Under the pieces are notes generated by a model. That model did no database searches and was not told the origin of the DNA. It worked only from the letters and a program-made list of their open reading frames with translations. 64,000 nt of DNA from Hellea sp. (GTDB lineage Bacteria > Pseudomonadota > Alphaproteobacteria > Caulobacterales > Maricaulaceae): positions 118,722-182,721 of the forward strand of contig JAHDDC010000001.1 of the NCBI GenBank assembly GCA_020629545.1. The letters run 5' to 3'. Below are positions 50,341 through 59,304 of the stretch, piece after piece. The stretch's first letter is position 1. Each line of letters begins with the position of its first letter. The translations under genes were made by a program, and so were the position numbers.

Positions 50341-51312
50341 ATGACCGATAAAAAAGTGGACAATTTACCAAGCAAAGCACCGGCTAAATCGGTCGCGGAT
50401 GCTAGCTATACGGGCAATATGAGCTTGTCAGTGACGTTGTCCCCCGAGCAAGGCCTCAACCGCTATCTGGCTGAGGTACGAAAATTCCCTATGCTTGAAA
50501 AAGAAGAGGAATTCAGATTAGCCAGACGTTGGCGGGAAGACGGCGATACGCATGCTGCGGAACGGATGGTCACATCACATTTACGGCTGGTTGCCAAAAT
50601 CGCAATGGGATATCGCGGCTATGGCCTGCCAATTGGAGAAGTCATTTCAGAAGGCAATGTCGGACTTATGCAGGCGGTCAAGAAGTTTGACCCGGATAAA
50701 GGCTTCAGGCTTTCCACCTACGCCATGTGGTGGATCAGAGCTGCGATTCAGGAATATGTCTTGCGATCATGGTCTCTTGTAAAAATGGGCACTACGGCAG
50801 CTCAGAAGAAGCTATTTTTTAACTTACGTCGTCTTAAGGGGGAGATGAAAGCCATCGACGACGGTGATCTCACGCCTGAGAACGTTAAAAAAATCGCGAC
50901 CAAGCTAAACGTTAAAGAAAAAGAAGTGACATCGATGAACCGCCGCATGAGTTCAGGCGGTGATGCGTCTCTCAATGTCACGATTGGCGGTGAAGACGGC
51001 GGATCAGAGTGGCAAGATTGGTTACAAGACGATACTGCGAGTCAGGAAACTGTTCTTGGCGATAGTCAAGAGCACGACGCACGCATGGAATTGCTACAAG
51101 ATGCCATGAGCAATCTGAACGAACGCGAACGACACATAATCGCTGAGAGACGCCTTTCTGATAGCCCCAAAACCCTGGAAGAACTGGCCCAAATTTACGA
51201 TATTAGCCGTGAACGTATTCGCCAGATTGAAGCCAGAGCTTTTGAAAAATTACAAGAAGCGATGTTGGCTGCGGCGCAAAAAACGGGGTTATTAGAAGCC
51301 GATCCAGCTTAA
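50341..51312 (+). CDS. rpoH: RNA polymerase sigma factor RpoH (sigma-32)
   Basis: RpoH directs RNA polymerase to heat-shock promoters. The 323-residue protein has sigma-70 region 2 (ending YAMWWIRAAIQEYVLRSW), the RpoH box QKKLFFNLRRLK and region 4 with a helix-turn-helix (TLEELAQIYDISRERIRQIE). Region 1.1 is absent, as in all RpoH. The ATG at 50341 follows GGAGG; an earlier frame start (50320) is less likely. The upstream gap carries a possible CCTATA -10 element, but a sigma promoter is not certain. Its neighbour sspB encodes a proteolysis adaptor, so both relate to protein quality control. Confidence 0.96.
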   Translation: MTDKKVDNLPSKAPAKSVADASYTGNMSLSVTLSPEQGLNRYLAEVRKFPMLEKEEEFRLARRWREDGDTHAAERMVTSHLRLVAKIAMGYRGYGLPIGEVISEGNVGLMQAVKKFDPDKGFRLSTYAMWWIRAAIQEYVLRSWSLVKMGTTAAQKKLFFNLRRLKGEMKAIDDGDLTPENVKKIATKLNVKEKEVTSMNRRMSSGGDASLNVTIGGEDGGSEWQDWLQDDTASQETVLGDSQEHDARMELLQDAMSNLNERERHIIAERRLSDSPKTLEELAQIYDISRERIRQIEARAFEKLQEAMLAAAQKTGLLEADPA

Positions 51313-51381
51313 GCGCTTATTCGACTTTTACCAATCTTTGCAATTTGTTTGCGAAAACTGGGGAAATCCCACTGTCACATA

Positions 51382-51409
51382 TTGACCCGGCAAAACTTTG
51401 TTCTAGTCT
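51382..51409 (+). promoter_or_regulatory. Candidate promoter for sspB, placed for a leaderless mRNA
   Basis: TTGACC (51382-51387) and TAGTCT (51404-51409) are 16 bases apart, so transcription would start at or near the A of the ATG at 51416. The bases between the -10 and the ATG contain no ribosome-binding site. Confidence 0.45.
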
Positions 51410-51415
51410 GCGCCC

Positions 51416-51982
51416 ATGGCACAAGACTTGATGAAATATGAACAGATGACCCAGCTCGCGCTTCGCAGCGTTGTTCGGGACGCCATCCGTCGGGTTATTC
51501 GTGAGGACGGCCTACCCGGCGCTCACCATTTCTACATTACCTTTTTAACGCGATTTCCTGGTGCCGAGATAGACGAGACGCTCGCCAAGAAATACCCCGA
51601 AGAGATTACGATTGTTCTAGAACATCAATTTTGGGATTTAACCGCCAATACGGACGATTTCGAAGTCACGTTGAAATTTGGTGGAGTGCCTAAATATCTG
51701 AAAGTTCCTTATCTGGCGATTACACGTTTCCATGATCCAAGCGTCGGGTTTGCTCTTCAGTTTGAGCCGCCAAAGGAAATGCAAGGACAAGACCCATCGC
51801 CTTTGGCCCGCATAGCCCCCGCAGCCAAACCCAAACCCAAACCCAGTCGAAAAGCTGACAGACCCGGCAAAGACAAGAAAAGCAAAACCGCTTCAAAGGC
51901 AAAGAAAACACCTGAAAAGACTGAAGAGACTGTCAAAGACGAAGAAAAGGTCGTCAGCCTAGATTCCTTCAGGAAGAAGTAA
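51416..51982 (+). CDS. sspB: ClpXP adaptor SspB (alpha-type)
   Basis: SspB brings ssrA-tagged and other substrates to ClpXP. The 188-residue protein has the SspB domain at about 1-120, including HHFYITFLTRFPGAEI, EITIVLEHQFWDL and LKFGGVPKYLKVPYLAITRFHDPSVGF. A Lys/Pro/Ala-rich linker leads to a short C-terminal peptide (VVSLDSFRKK) that resembles the ClpX-binding tail of alpha-type SspB. Alpha SspB differs in sequence from E. coli SspB. The order sspB-fumC-DUF4169-RHH is conserved in the class. Confidence 0.93.
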   Translation: MAQDLMKYEQMTQLALRSVVRDAIRRVIREDGLPGAHHFYITFLTRFPGAEIDETLAKKYPEEITIVLEHQFWDLTANTDDFEVTLKFGGVPKYLKVPYLAITRFHDPSVGFALQFEPPKEMQGQDPSPLARIAPAAKPKPKPSRKADRPGKDKKSKTASKAKKTPEKTEETVKDEEKVVSLDSFRKK

Positions 51983-52003
51983 GTTACCATAAAAGAGCAA
52001 ACT

Positions 52004-53395
52004 ATGACCAAGATGCGTACTGAAACTGATAGTTTCGGGAAACTAAAAGTACCTGCCGATAAGTATTTCGGGGCACAAACAGCACGGAGCTTGATTAATT
52101 TTCCAATTGGTGTCGAAACCATGCCTCCCGCGCTTATCCGCGCATTGGGTATTGTAAAACGGTCCGCCGCTCTCTCAAATCAGGCACTTGACAATCTAGA
52201 TGCCAAAAGAGCCAAGGCGATTGTGAGGGCCGCTTCGGAGGTTGCTGAAGGCAAGCTGGACGATAATTTTCCGCTTTCTGTTTGGCAAACAGGATCAGGG
52301 ACACAATCCAATATGAATGCAAATGAAGTGATTTCGAACCGCGCGATCGAAATTTTAGGCGGCGAAATAGGTTCAAAAGATCCCGTCCATCCTAACGACC
52401 ATGTCAATCGTTCACAGAGCTCAAATGACACATTCCCGACCGCGATGCATATTTCGGCGGCGGAAGAAATTCATCATAACCTCCTTCCCGCGCTTCAGAA
52501 GCTTCGCAATGCTTTAAATGACAAGGCTCAGGAATTTAAAAAGATAATCAAGATCGGACGAACGCATACGCAAGACGCGACACCGGTCACGCTTGGGCAG
52601 GAATTTTCCGGCTATACGCGGCAAGTTGAGAACGGAATAAAACGCATAGAATCAACATTAAAAGAGCTCTATTTACTGGCGCAAGGCGGAACGGCCGTCG
52701 GGACAGGGCTTAATGCAAAACCCGGTTTTGCAAAACATTTCGCAACCGAAGTCGCCAATTATACAAAACTTCCATTCAAAACCGCCCCAAATAAATTCGA
52801 AGCGCTCGCCGCGCATGATGCATTTGTTTCCTGTCACGGCGCAATCAATACCGTCGCTGTAAGTCTTATGAAGATTGCCAATGATATTCGGTTTTTAGGA
52901 TCGGGACCTCGATCAGGTCTAGGTGAATTATCTTTGCCTGCCAACGAGCCAGGCTCGTCTATTATGCCTGGTAAAGTAAACCCCACGCAGTGCGAAGCGC
53001 TGACAATGGTCTGCACGCAGATTATGGGCAATCATACGGCAATGACAATAGCAGGATCACAAGGACACTTTGAACTCAATGTCTTCAAACCTGTTATGGC
53101 TTATAACATGTTGCAATCGATCCAGCTCATGTCCGACAGTGCTCATGCGTTTACGGACAAATGTGTTGTTGGAATTACAGCTAATGAGGACCGTATTGCA
53201 GAGCTTCTGAATCGGTCTTTGATGTTGGTTACTGCCCTGGCGCCAACGATTGGGTATGATAATGCGACGAAGGTCGCAAAAACCGCTCACAACAACGGGA
53301 CGACGCTGCGCGAAGAAGCCGTCAGACTTGGATTTGTCACAGAAAAAGAATTTGATAAAGTTGTGCGGCCAGAACTGATGATCAAGCCCAGATAA
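52004..53395 (+). CDS. fumC: Class II fumarate hydratase FumC
   Basis: FumC interconverts fumarate and malate in the TCA cycle and needs no metal. The 463-residue protein has the family signature [13 protein letters not shown] around residue 320, [14 protein letters not shown] near residue 98, [19 protein letters not shown] and [19 protein letters not shown]. Length is normal. It begins 21 bases after sspB and is followed by a small gene overlapping by one base (TAATG). Confidence 0.98.
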   Translation: MTKMRTETDSFGKLKVPADKYFGAQTARSLINFPIGVETMPPALIRALGIVKRSAALSNQALDNLDAKRAKAIVRAASEVAEGKLDDNFPLSVWQTGSGTQSNMNANEVISNRAIEILGGEIGSKDPVHPNDHVNRSQSSNDTFPTAMHISAAEEIHHNLLPALQKLRNALNDKAQEFKKIIKIGRTHTQDATPVTLGQEFSGYTRQVENGIKRIESTLKELYLLAQGGTAVGTGLNAKPGFAKHFATEVANYTKLPFKTAPNKFEALAAHDAFVSCHGAINTVAVSLMKIANDIRFLGSGPRSGLGELSLPANEPGSSIMPGKVNPTQCEALTMVCTQIMGNHTAMTIAGSQGHFELNVFKPVMAYNMLQSIQLMSDSAHAFTDKCVVGITANEDRIAELLNRSLMLVTALAPTIGYDNATKVAKTAHNNGTTLREEAVRLGFVTEKEFDKVVRPELMIKPR

Positions 53396-53574
53396 TGAGT
53401 GACAATGTCATCAAGTTCGGCAAAGCGAAAAAATCTCTGGCCCGGAAAAACAAAGAAAAACAAGCTTCAGAAAACCGAGTGAAGTTCGGCCGGACCAAAG
53501 CCCAAAAACTTAAAGACAAGTTTGAGCAAGACAAAGCCCACACAGGTGTCGACAAACACAAACGTGACGAGTGA
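53395..53574 (+). CDS. DUF4169 small basic protein
   Basis: This 59-residue protein is almost entirely charged, with 16 Lys and many Arg, Glu and Asp. It begins SDNVIKFGKAKKSLARK and repeats a FGRTKAQKLKDKFE motif. It fits the DUF4169 family known from fumC neighbourhoods of Alphaproteobacteria; function unknown. The ATG overlaps the fumC stop (TAATG) and the stop overlaps the next ATG (TGATG), so the three genes are translated in sequence. Confidence 0.85.
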   Translation: MSDNVIKFGKAKKSLARKNKEKQASENRVKFGRTKAQKLKDKFEQDKAHTGVDKHKRDE

Positions 53575-53801
53575 TGAAAAAAAAACGCTCTCTGTCACTT
53601 CACGGTCACCGAACGTCGATTGCTCTAGAACCTGAGTTTTGGGAGGTCATTGAAATAGAGGCTCAGAAACGAAAACAGTCCCTGGCGGGACTGTTGTGTG
53701 AAATTGATGACGAACGCGTTCAAAAGCGAAGTCGATCTGGCCTAGCATCCTATCTGAGGGTTTGGGTTCTCAAGCAGGTCTCATCTTCAAATCTGAGTTA
53801 G
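53574..53801 (+). CDS. Ribbon-helix-helix domain protein (RHH_4 type)
   Basis: The 75-residue protein has a ribbon-helix-helix fold: strand RTSIALEPEFWEVIE, helix AGLLCEID, second helix with SGLASYLRVWVLKQV. Such short proteins bind DNA as dimers. It is the last gene of the sspB-fumC-DUF4169-RHH unit and a natural candidate for controlling it or a neighbour, but the target is unknown. It converges on the lipoprotein gene at 53798, with a 4-base overlap and no terminator. Confidence 0.83.
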   Translation: MKKKRSLSLHGHRTSIALEPEFWEVIEIEAQKRKQSLAGLLCEIDDERVQKRSRSGLASYLRVWVLKQVSSSNLS

Positions 53802-54379
53802 TCAGAAACCACGATTGTTTCTTCAGCATCCATGATAACCATACCGCCAGACGGCTTCCCTGGATTAGTCAGCGCCTTTTCTTGCGGCGTTCTTTTCGTA
53901 GGTTTAAACTGATCACCCACATAAACGGGTATCGTTTGGCTCTGGGTTATGACTTGCCCATTCTTAAGTGTAACGATCGCGACGACTGATATATTATGTA
54001 CACCTTCGCTTCGAGGCTGGAACTGAAGATTCATTTCGTTTTCAGTAATCCCGATTTCCGGAGAGTTCACTTTTTGTAGCTCGCTCCGTGAGAACATTTG
54101 AATGCCGTCGCTTGGATAAACCTTGAGCTCAACCTTGGCGTCCTCGTAACGATCAGTGACCTGCACTTTGATCGACTCGGTTACACCCAAAGACGAGCGT
54201 CCGGAAAAATCGTGCCGAAACTGAACTGCCGCCGATGGTTTGCTATATCCGGTATGGCTCATCTTTACCGAAGGCTTTGCAGCGGTTTTCATAGGTTCAG
54301 ACTTGCTTTGTGCATTTGAACACGCGCTTACAGACAAAATAGCAGTAGTAATCAAAATACTTTTAGAAAAACAATTCAT
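53798..54379 (-). CDS. Lipoprotein of unknown function
   Basis: The 193-residue protein has a lipoprotein signal with lipobox VSAC (Cys20 in this numbering) and then a soluble domain of beta-strand character, without a recognised family. It lies 8 bases after the large HExxH lipoprotein on the same strand, so the two are likely an operon and may act together at the cell surface. The ATG at 54379 has AAGGA 8 bases upstream; a GTG two codons earlier is possible. Confidence 0.75.
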   Translation of the reverse strand: MNCFSKSILITTAILSVSACSNAQSKSEPMKTAAKPSVKMSHTGYSKPSAAVQFRHDFSGRSSLGVTESIKVQVTDRYEDAKVELKVYPSDGIQMFSRSELQKVNSPEIGITENEMNLQFQPRSEGVHNISVVAIVTLKNGQVITQSQTIPVYVGDQFKPTKRTPQEKALTNPGKPSGGMVIMDAEETIVVSD

Positions 54380-54392
54380 GATCACAATCCTT

Positions 54393-56828
54393 TTAATTAG
54401 TCACAGTGACGTTGTAGCAGGCAGCGCCGGACGGACTTGTTTGACCTTGGAAGACGTTTGTCGCGTCATAGGCGTCAATAATATAGGTCGTCCCAGCTGT
54501 TAAAGTTCCTGACCAGGTTTCAGAGTCGACCGCACCTCCTCGAGACGAAAATGCCGTGCTGGTTATGCCCTGATTATAAATATCAAAATCTGGATCACGG
54601 CTAGTCGCGCCCGATACTCTAGACATCGTCACGGTATGGGTTCCCGAAGCCGATGGTGTAACTTCAATATAAGCTCTATTTCCAAGTTTATTATAGGTCC
54701 CAGCAACAGCGTTTGAACAGACCTCAACGCTCGCACCACCAACACTCACCTGCTTGTAAACGGGTAGTGCGCCGGAAATACTTCCGCTATTGGTTTCCCC
54801 GGATCCAGTTGGACCAGATCCGTTAATTGACTGTTCCGCTAGTAAAGCATCAAGTCCGGCCGTATCTCCGCTATTCATCGTTTTGTACTGCTCAGCAAAA
54901 TGAAAGATCGTCGTCAAATAAGGCGTAGTCTTATAGCTTTCCGAAACAAGCGTATTATAGATTGGAGCAAATCCCGCACTGACATTGTCAGTTCCGTCGC
55001 TGTTTGAATCATAAATATCATACAAAATCGACTGTACAGATCCCTCATTAAACCACCCTTCATTAGAGTGGGCATTACTTTCCACATCAATAGAAAAGCC
55101 CTGAGCTTGTTGAGCTCGATTACTATCCCGATAAACAGGATCATCTGTCATCATTCCTGACAACGCATTACCGAATCCCTCACCAAAAGCTACCCGCGGG
55201 TCCAACCGATCACCACCACCATGTGGACCTCCAATCGAGTCTGAACGCGATAACCTGTCTTCAAAATAGTGACCCCACTCGTGCACAACGACGTGATCAT
55301 CATACTCATCCGTGTCATCATCATCATCGCCCAGGATGAAAATATTTCCATTGGTATAGAATGATGTCCCGATAGCGCCTGACGCATTGTCACCGCTATT
55401 TGTCGCCGTGTTGTTGACACTCCAATTGAAGTTCACCAGTGGCATAACGATGTCCGGATCAGCTGCGGCCATTTTCTGCAATGAATCGTATATTGGATTT
55501 AGGATTGCAAACGGCCCGGCCTGGCGGGCAGAAGTGTAACTCGATCCTCCCCAACCGGAGTCAGCCGTGAGAGTTCGGTTTGCATTATTCTCACCTGTAT
55601 TTGTCAGGCTTCCTTGTAAAACATATAAATCGCCATTTGACGTGTTATCAATAACTTTTACGTCCCACTGAGGACCCGTCGTCGAAACCATTTCTGCAAG
55701 CGCACGAATACGAACATCAGTGTTGATAGGAGCTTCCAATGTATAGTCTCCACTTGCATTTGTACGAGTGGTCTCAAGTACTGCGTTGGACGCATCCACA
55801 GCTTGAACTGTCACGCCGCGAGCCGGACTAATAACCGTATTTGCGTAATCTAAACCATTGGTTGTCGTATTGAGCGGAACTAAATCAAACTGAATCTTCC
55901 CACTTAACGTAACTGAATTTGGTGTCGGGTCACCCGTTACTTGAACCGTGAACGTATCAGTTGTCGTATTATTTCCTGAGTCTGTAGCTGTGACTGTACA
56001 AGTCACGGTAACATCAGTTTCCGTGGTTGGAGCCGTAAACTCATTATTCACCCACGACCCACCATTGTCGCAGGTAACAGTAGGTACAATAGTCTCGCCT
56101 GAATTATCTGAAACCGTAATGATATAAGAGGCTGACTGCCCGGACTCAACGGTGAGATTAGCCGTTGGGAGCGTCACCGATGGAGCCGTTGTGTCCGGAG
56201 GGTTAACCGTAACAGTTAAGGTCGCCGAACTATCATTTCCAGAATTATCACTTGCAGAAGCCGTACAAACGCTCGTGGTTTCGACCGTTACGTCAGGTGC
56301 AGTGAAAGTTGATCCATCAAAACTCCCGCCGTTGGTACATGACACGCTCACATTCGGCGTGTCTCGATTATCAATGGCTGTGAGTGTCGAGGTCCCTGTT
56401 CCGCCTGATGCCACAGTAAGTGTCGGAGGTTCAAAACTGATACTGGGTGCCTCAGTGTCAGGCGCCACCGTAATCGTTACGGTCAAAGTAGCGGACCCTG
56501 TATTCCGTGCGACGTCCTGAGCCGTCGCAGTACAAACACTTGTCGTTTCAGTTGAAACATCAGGTGCCGTAAAAGTATTGTTCGAAAAACTACCACCATT
56601 CGTACAGGTCACCGATGGGTTTCCTAGAACACCAACATTATCTGTAGCCGTCAGAGTTGACGTTCCCGTTGAACCACCTTCGACTGTCAAAGTTGTTGGT
56701 GAGAATGTTACCGTGGGTGCCGTGGTGTCAATTGCGCTGCCTCCGCCCGGCAAAGAACTACCGCCCCCGCCGCCGCAAGCCACTAATCCTAAACACGTAA
56801 CTGAAAGTAATGAGGCTCTAAAATTCAT
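54393..56828 (-). CDS. Large lipoprotein with Ig-like repeats and a putative HExxH metallopeptidase domain
   Basis: The 811-residue protein has a lipoprotein signal ending LVAC with a Gly5 stretch, three repeats of about 85-88 residues at about 36-123, 126-210 and 214-298 (each with a CTNGGSF-type segment and a SVCTA or TVTCTV strand), a carboxypeptidase-regulatory-like domain at about 310-405, and a domain with HEWGHYFE (HExxH at 516-520) followed by AFGEGFGNALSG, which could give the third zinc ligand. A C-terminal domain with DPDFDIYN and a Tyr-rich end resembles the pre-peptidase C-terminal fold. The enzyme class is inferred from HExxH and the glutamate helix. It is likely a surface protease or adhesin. 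Confidence 0.75.
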   Translation of the reverse strand: MNFRASLLSVTCLGLVACGGGGGSSLPGGGSAIDTTAPTVTFSPTTLTVEGGSTGTSTLTATDNVGVLGNPSVTCTNGGSFSNNTFTAPDVSTETTSVCTATAQDVARNTGSATLTVTITVAPDTEAPSISFEPPTLTVASGGTGTSTLTAIDNRDTPNVSVSCTNGGSFDGSTFTAPDVTVETTSVCTASASDNSGNDSSATLTVTVNPPDTTAPSVTLPTANLTVESGQSASYIITVSDNSGETIVPTVTCDNGGSWVNNEFTAPTTETDVTVTCTVTATDSGNNTTTDTFTVQVTGDPTPNSVTLSGKIQFDLVPLNTTTNGLDYANTVISPARGVTVQAVDASNAVLETTRTNASGDYTLEAPINTDVRIRALAEMVSTTGPQWDVKVIDNTSNGDLYVLQGSLTNTGENNANRTLTADSGWGGSSYTSARQAGPFAILNPIYDSLQKMAAADPDIVMPLVNFNWSVNNTATNSGDNASGAIGTSFYTNGNIFILGDDDDDTDEYDDHVVVHEWGHYFEDRLSRSDSIGGPHGGGDRLDPRVAFGEGFGNALSGMMTDDPVYRDSNRAQQAQGFSIDVESNAHSNEGWFNEGSVQSILYDIYDSNSDGTDNVSAGFAPIYNTLVSESYKTTPYLTTIFHFAEQYKTMNSGDTAGLDALLAEQSINGSGPTGSGETNSGSISGALPVYKQVSVGGASVEVCSNAVAGTYNKLGNRAYIEVTPSASGTHTVTMSRVSGATSRDPDFDIYNQGITSTAFSSRGGAVDSETWSGTLTAGTTYIIDAYDATNVFQGQTSPSGAACYNVTVTN

Positions 56829-56973
56829 AGTGCGCTTAATCCTTATGTTTCGAACATTCATGCTTGGATTCACTTATTCAGTCAAATTACTACCATGTCA
56901 TTGATGAACAGAATCCAAATTTGATGCCGATTTTACATGTAGAATTTTTAATACTCATCGCTATGTTCACGAT

Positions 56974-59304
56974 ATGTCTATCCCTGATTCTTTTCAGCCC
57001 GTTCCGCCGCCAATAGGTGGATCCCTGTCTGCGCGGGCCATGCCGCGGCGCTCCGCGCAGGAAGTTGACTATCTCTCTGGTTTAAATCCCGAACAGAAAG
57101 ATGCAGTCCTAGCTACGGAAGGCCCTGTTTTGGTACTGGCAGGCGCTGGTACAGGGAAAACGCGGGTTTTGACCTGTCGTCTTGCCCATATTCTTGCAAA
57201 TGGGATGGCCTATCCGTCGCAAATTCTATCCGTTACATTCACCAATAAAGCGGCGCGTGAAATGCGAGAGCGCGTTGGCGATCTGATCGGTCAGACTGTC
57301 GAAGGGCTGCCATGGCTCGGCACATTTCATTCGATTGCAGCCAAAATCCTGCGTATCCACGCAGAGCTCGTCGACCTCAAATCAAGCTTTACAATCCTGG
57401 ACACCGATGATCAGGTCAGGCTTCTAAAACAGGTCATTCAAAGCGAAGGCATTGACGAAAAACGCTGGACACCGAGATTTCTAGCCAATCTGATTGATAG
57501 CTGGAAAAACAAAGGTCTTACGCCGGACAAATTACCATCTAGAGAAAGCTTTAAGTTCGCAGAAGGGAAAGGTGCTAAACTCTATAAAATATATCAGGAT
57601 CGTCTAAAAGTCCTGAATGCCTGTGATTTTGGCGACTTATTGCTCCATAACATCTCGATTTTTACAAACCATCAGGACGTGCTCGAAAAATATCATAAGA
57701 AGTTTCGTTATCTCTTGGTGGACGAGTATCAAGATACAAATGTCTGCCAATATCTTTGGCTCAGATTGCTCGCGAAAGGCAGTGGGAATTTGTGTGTTGT
57801 CGGTGATGATGACCAATCCATCTATGGCTGGCGCGGCGCCGAAGTCGATAACATATTACGGTTCGAAAAAGATTTTCCGGGCGCCAAAGTCGTCAAACTT
57901 GAACGCAACTATCGATCAACGGTTCACATTCTGGGTGCAGCCTCAGGTCTCATAACAGCCAATCAGGACCGCCTTGGGAAAACGCTATGGACTGATATTG
58001 ATGGCGGCGACATGGTCACTGTTACAGGCGTATGGGATGCGCCCGCCGAAGCCAGACAAATATCGAACGAGATCGAAAACTGGAAAAGTAAAGGTCGAGA
58101 CTATAATGAAGTTGCCGTCCTCGTTAGAGCCTCCAGACAGATGCGCGCATTTGAAGAGCGGTTTATTGCATTAGGTTTGCCTTACCGGGTCATCGGAGGA
58201 CCGCGTTTTTTCGAACGTCAGGAAATTCGTGACGCTCATGCCTATTTGAGGCTTGTTGTTTCCGAAACCGATGATTTGGCATTTGAACGCATCGTCAATG
58301 TGCCCAAGCGTGGTATCGGGCAGACAAGTGTGCAAAAATTGCAGCAAGCGGCGCGTGCAATGAATGCCAGCCTCGAACATGCTACCAACGAAGTTATCAA
58401 AACTGATGAAATCAGGGGCAAAGCCCGAACAGCCCTTAGAGCCTTTACTCTGGACCTGAAACGTTGGCGTGCCGAAGCCAAATCTTTAAGTACAGTTGAT
58501 CTTGCTGAACGTATATTAGATGAATCTGGTTACACACAAATGTGGCGAGACAATAAAGATGCGAAATCTCAAGGTCGCCTGGAAAATCTAAAAGAACTTA
58601 TGCAGGCACTCAGCGAGTTTGAGACGCTTGAAGGTTATTTAGAACATGTTTCGCTTGTACTTGATATGGAGTCCGGACCGCAAGAAGACGAAGTATCCCT
58701 CATGACCTTGCATGCTGCGAAAGGGCTCGAATTCCCTCTTGTGTTTTTACCCGGCTGGGAAGAAGGCGTATTTCCTTCGCAAAAGTCAATGGATGAAAAC
58801 GGACTTGCTGGTTTGGAAGAAGAACGCCGCCTGGCTTATGTCGGACTGACTCGCGCTCGGGAGAGAGCCAAAATTTATTTCGCGGCCAATCGACAAGTTT
58901 ACGGTTCCTGGCAATCTAGCATTCCCTCCCGCTTTATTGATGAATTGCCGCCACAACACGTTACAGCCGAGTCAGAAACCGGCTATTATGATCAAAATTC
59001 CAGAGCCAGCGGCTTTGTCGAAGAAGCTTCCAGCAATTTCGCGGCATCTTTTGACAGGACTCGTTCATCTCCGGGCTGGCAAAGGTACCAAAATCGGAAA
59101 TCGTCTCCACCTGTCATTAACGTAAAGGCATCGAGACGATCCGCTACTCAATCAAAAGGATCGGAATTTTCCGTCGGCGAAAGAATTTTTCATCAAAAAT
59201 TTGGCTATGGAACCATTACAGCCGCTGAGGGCGCTAAGCTAACAGTCGCTTTCGAAAAAGCTGGCGAGAAGAAAGTTCTAGACGGGTTCGTCGAAAAAAC
59301 ATGA
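56974..59304 (+). CDS. UvrD/PcrA/Rep family DNA helicase
   Basis: The 776-residue protein is a superfamily 1 3'-5' helicase. It has Walker A GAGTGKT at about residues 57-63, SVTFTNKAAREMRER, LLVDEYQDTN (Walker B), GDDDQSIYGWRGA, and LMTLHAAKGLEF, then VGLTRARERA as in the UvrD/PcrA group. A C-terminal tail of about 120 residues ends in a segment GYGTITAAEGAKLTVAFEKAGEKK that looks like the Tudor-like end of PcrA. UvrD acts in excision and mismatch repair. A TATGTT hexamer at 56962-56967 could be a -10 for a leaderless mRNA. Confidence 0.94.
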   Translation: MSIPDSFQPVPPPIGGSLSARAMPRRSAQEVDYLSGLNPEQKDAVLATEGPVLVLAGAGTGKTRVLTCRLAHILANGMAYPSQILSVTFTNKAAREMRERVGDLIGQTVEGLPWLGTFHSIAAKILRIHAELVDLKSSFTILDTDDQVRLLKQVIQSEGIDEKRWTPRFLANLIDSWKNKGLTPDKLPSRESFKFAEGKGAKLYKIYQDRLKVLNACDFGDLLLHNISIFTNHQDVLEKYHKKFRYLLVDEYQDTNVCQYLWLRLLAKGSGNLCVVGDDDQSIYGWRGAEVDNILRFEKDFPGAKVVKLERNYRSTVHILGAASGLITANQDRLGKTLWTDIDGGDMVTVTGVWDAPAEARQISNEIENWKSKGRDYNEVAVLVRASRQMRAFEERFIALGLPYRVIGGPRFFERQEIRDAHAYLRLVVSETDDLAFERIVNVPKRGIGQTSVQKLQQAARAMNASLEHATNEVIKTDEIRGKARTALRAFTLDLKRWRAEAKSLSTVDLAERILDESGYTQMWRDNKDAKSQGRLENLKELMQALSEFETLEGYLEHVSLVLDMESGPQEDEVSLMTLHAAKGLEFPLVFLPGWEEGVFPSQKSMDENGLAGLEEERRLAYVGLTRARERAKIYFAANRQVYGSWQSSIPSRFIDELPPQHVTAESETGYYDQNSRASGFVEEASSNFAASFDRTRSSPGWQRYQNRKSSPPVINVKASRRSATQSKGSEFSVGERIFHQKFGYGTITAAEGAKLTVAFEKAGEKKVLDGFVEKT

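Noticed and set aside
56152..56520. 122-codon open frame on the plus strand over the Ig-like lipoprotein
   Set aside because: It mirrors the repetitive Val/Thr/Ser coding of the true gene; no separate evidence.
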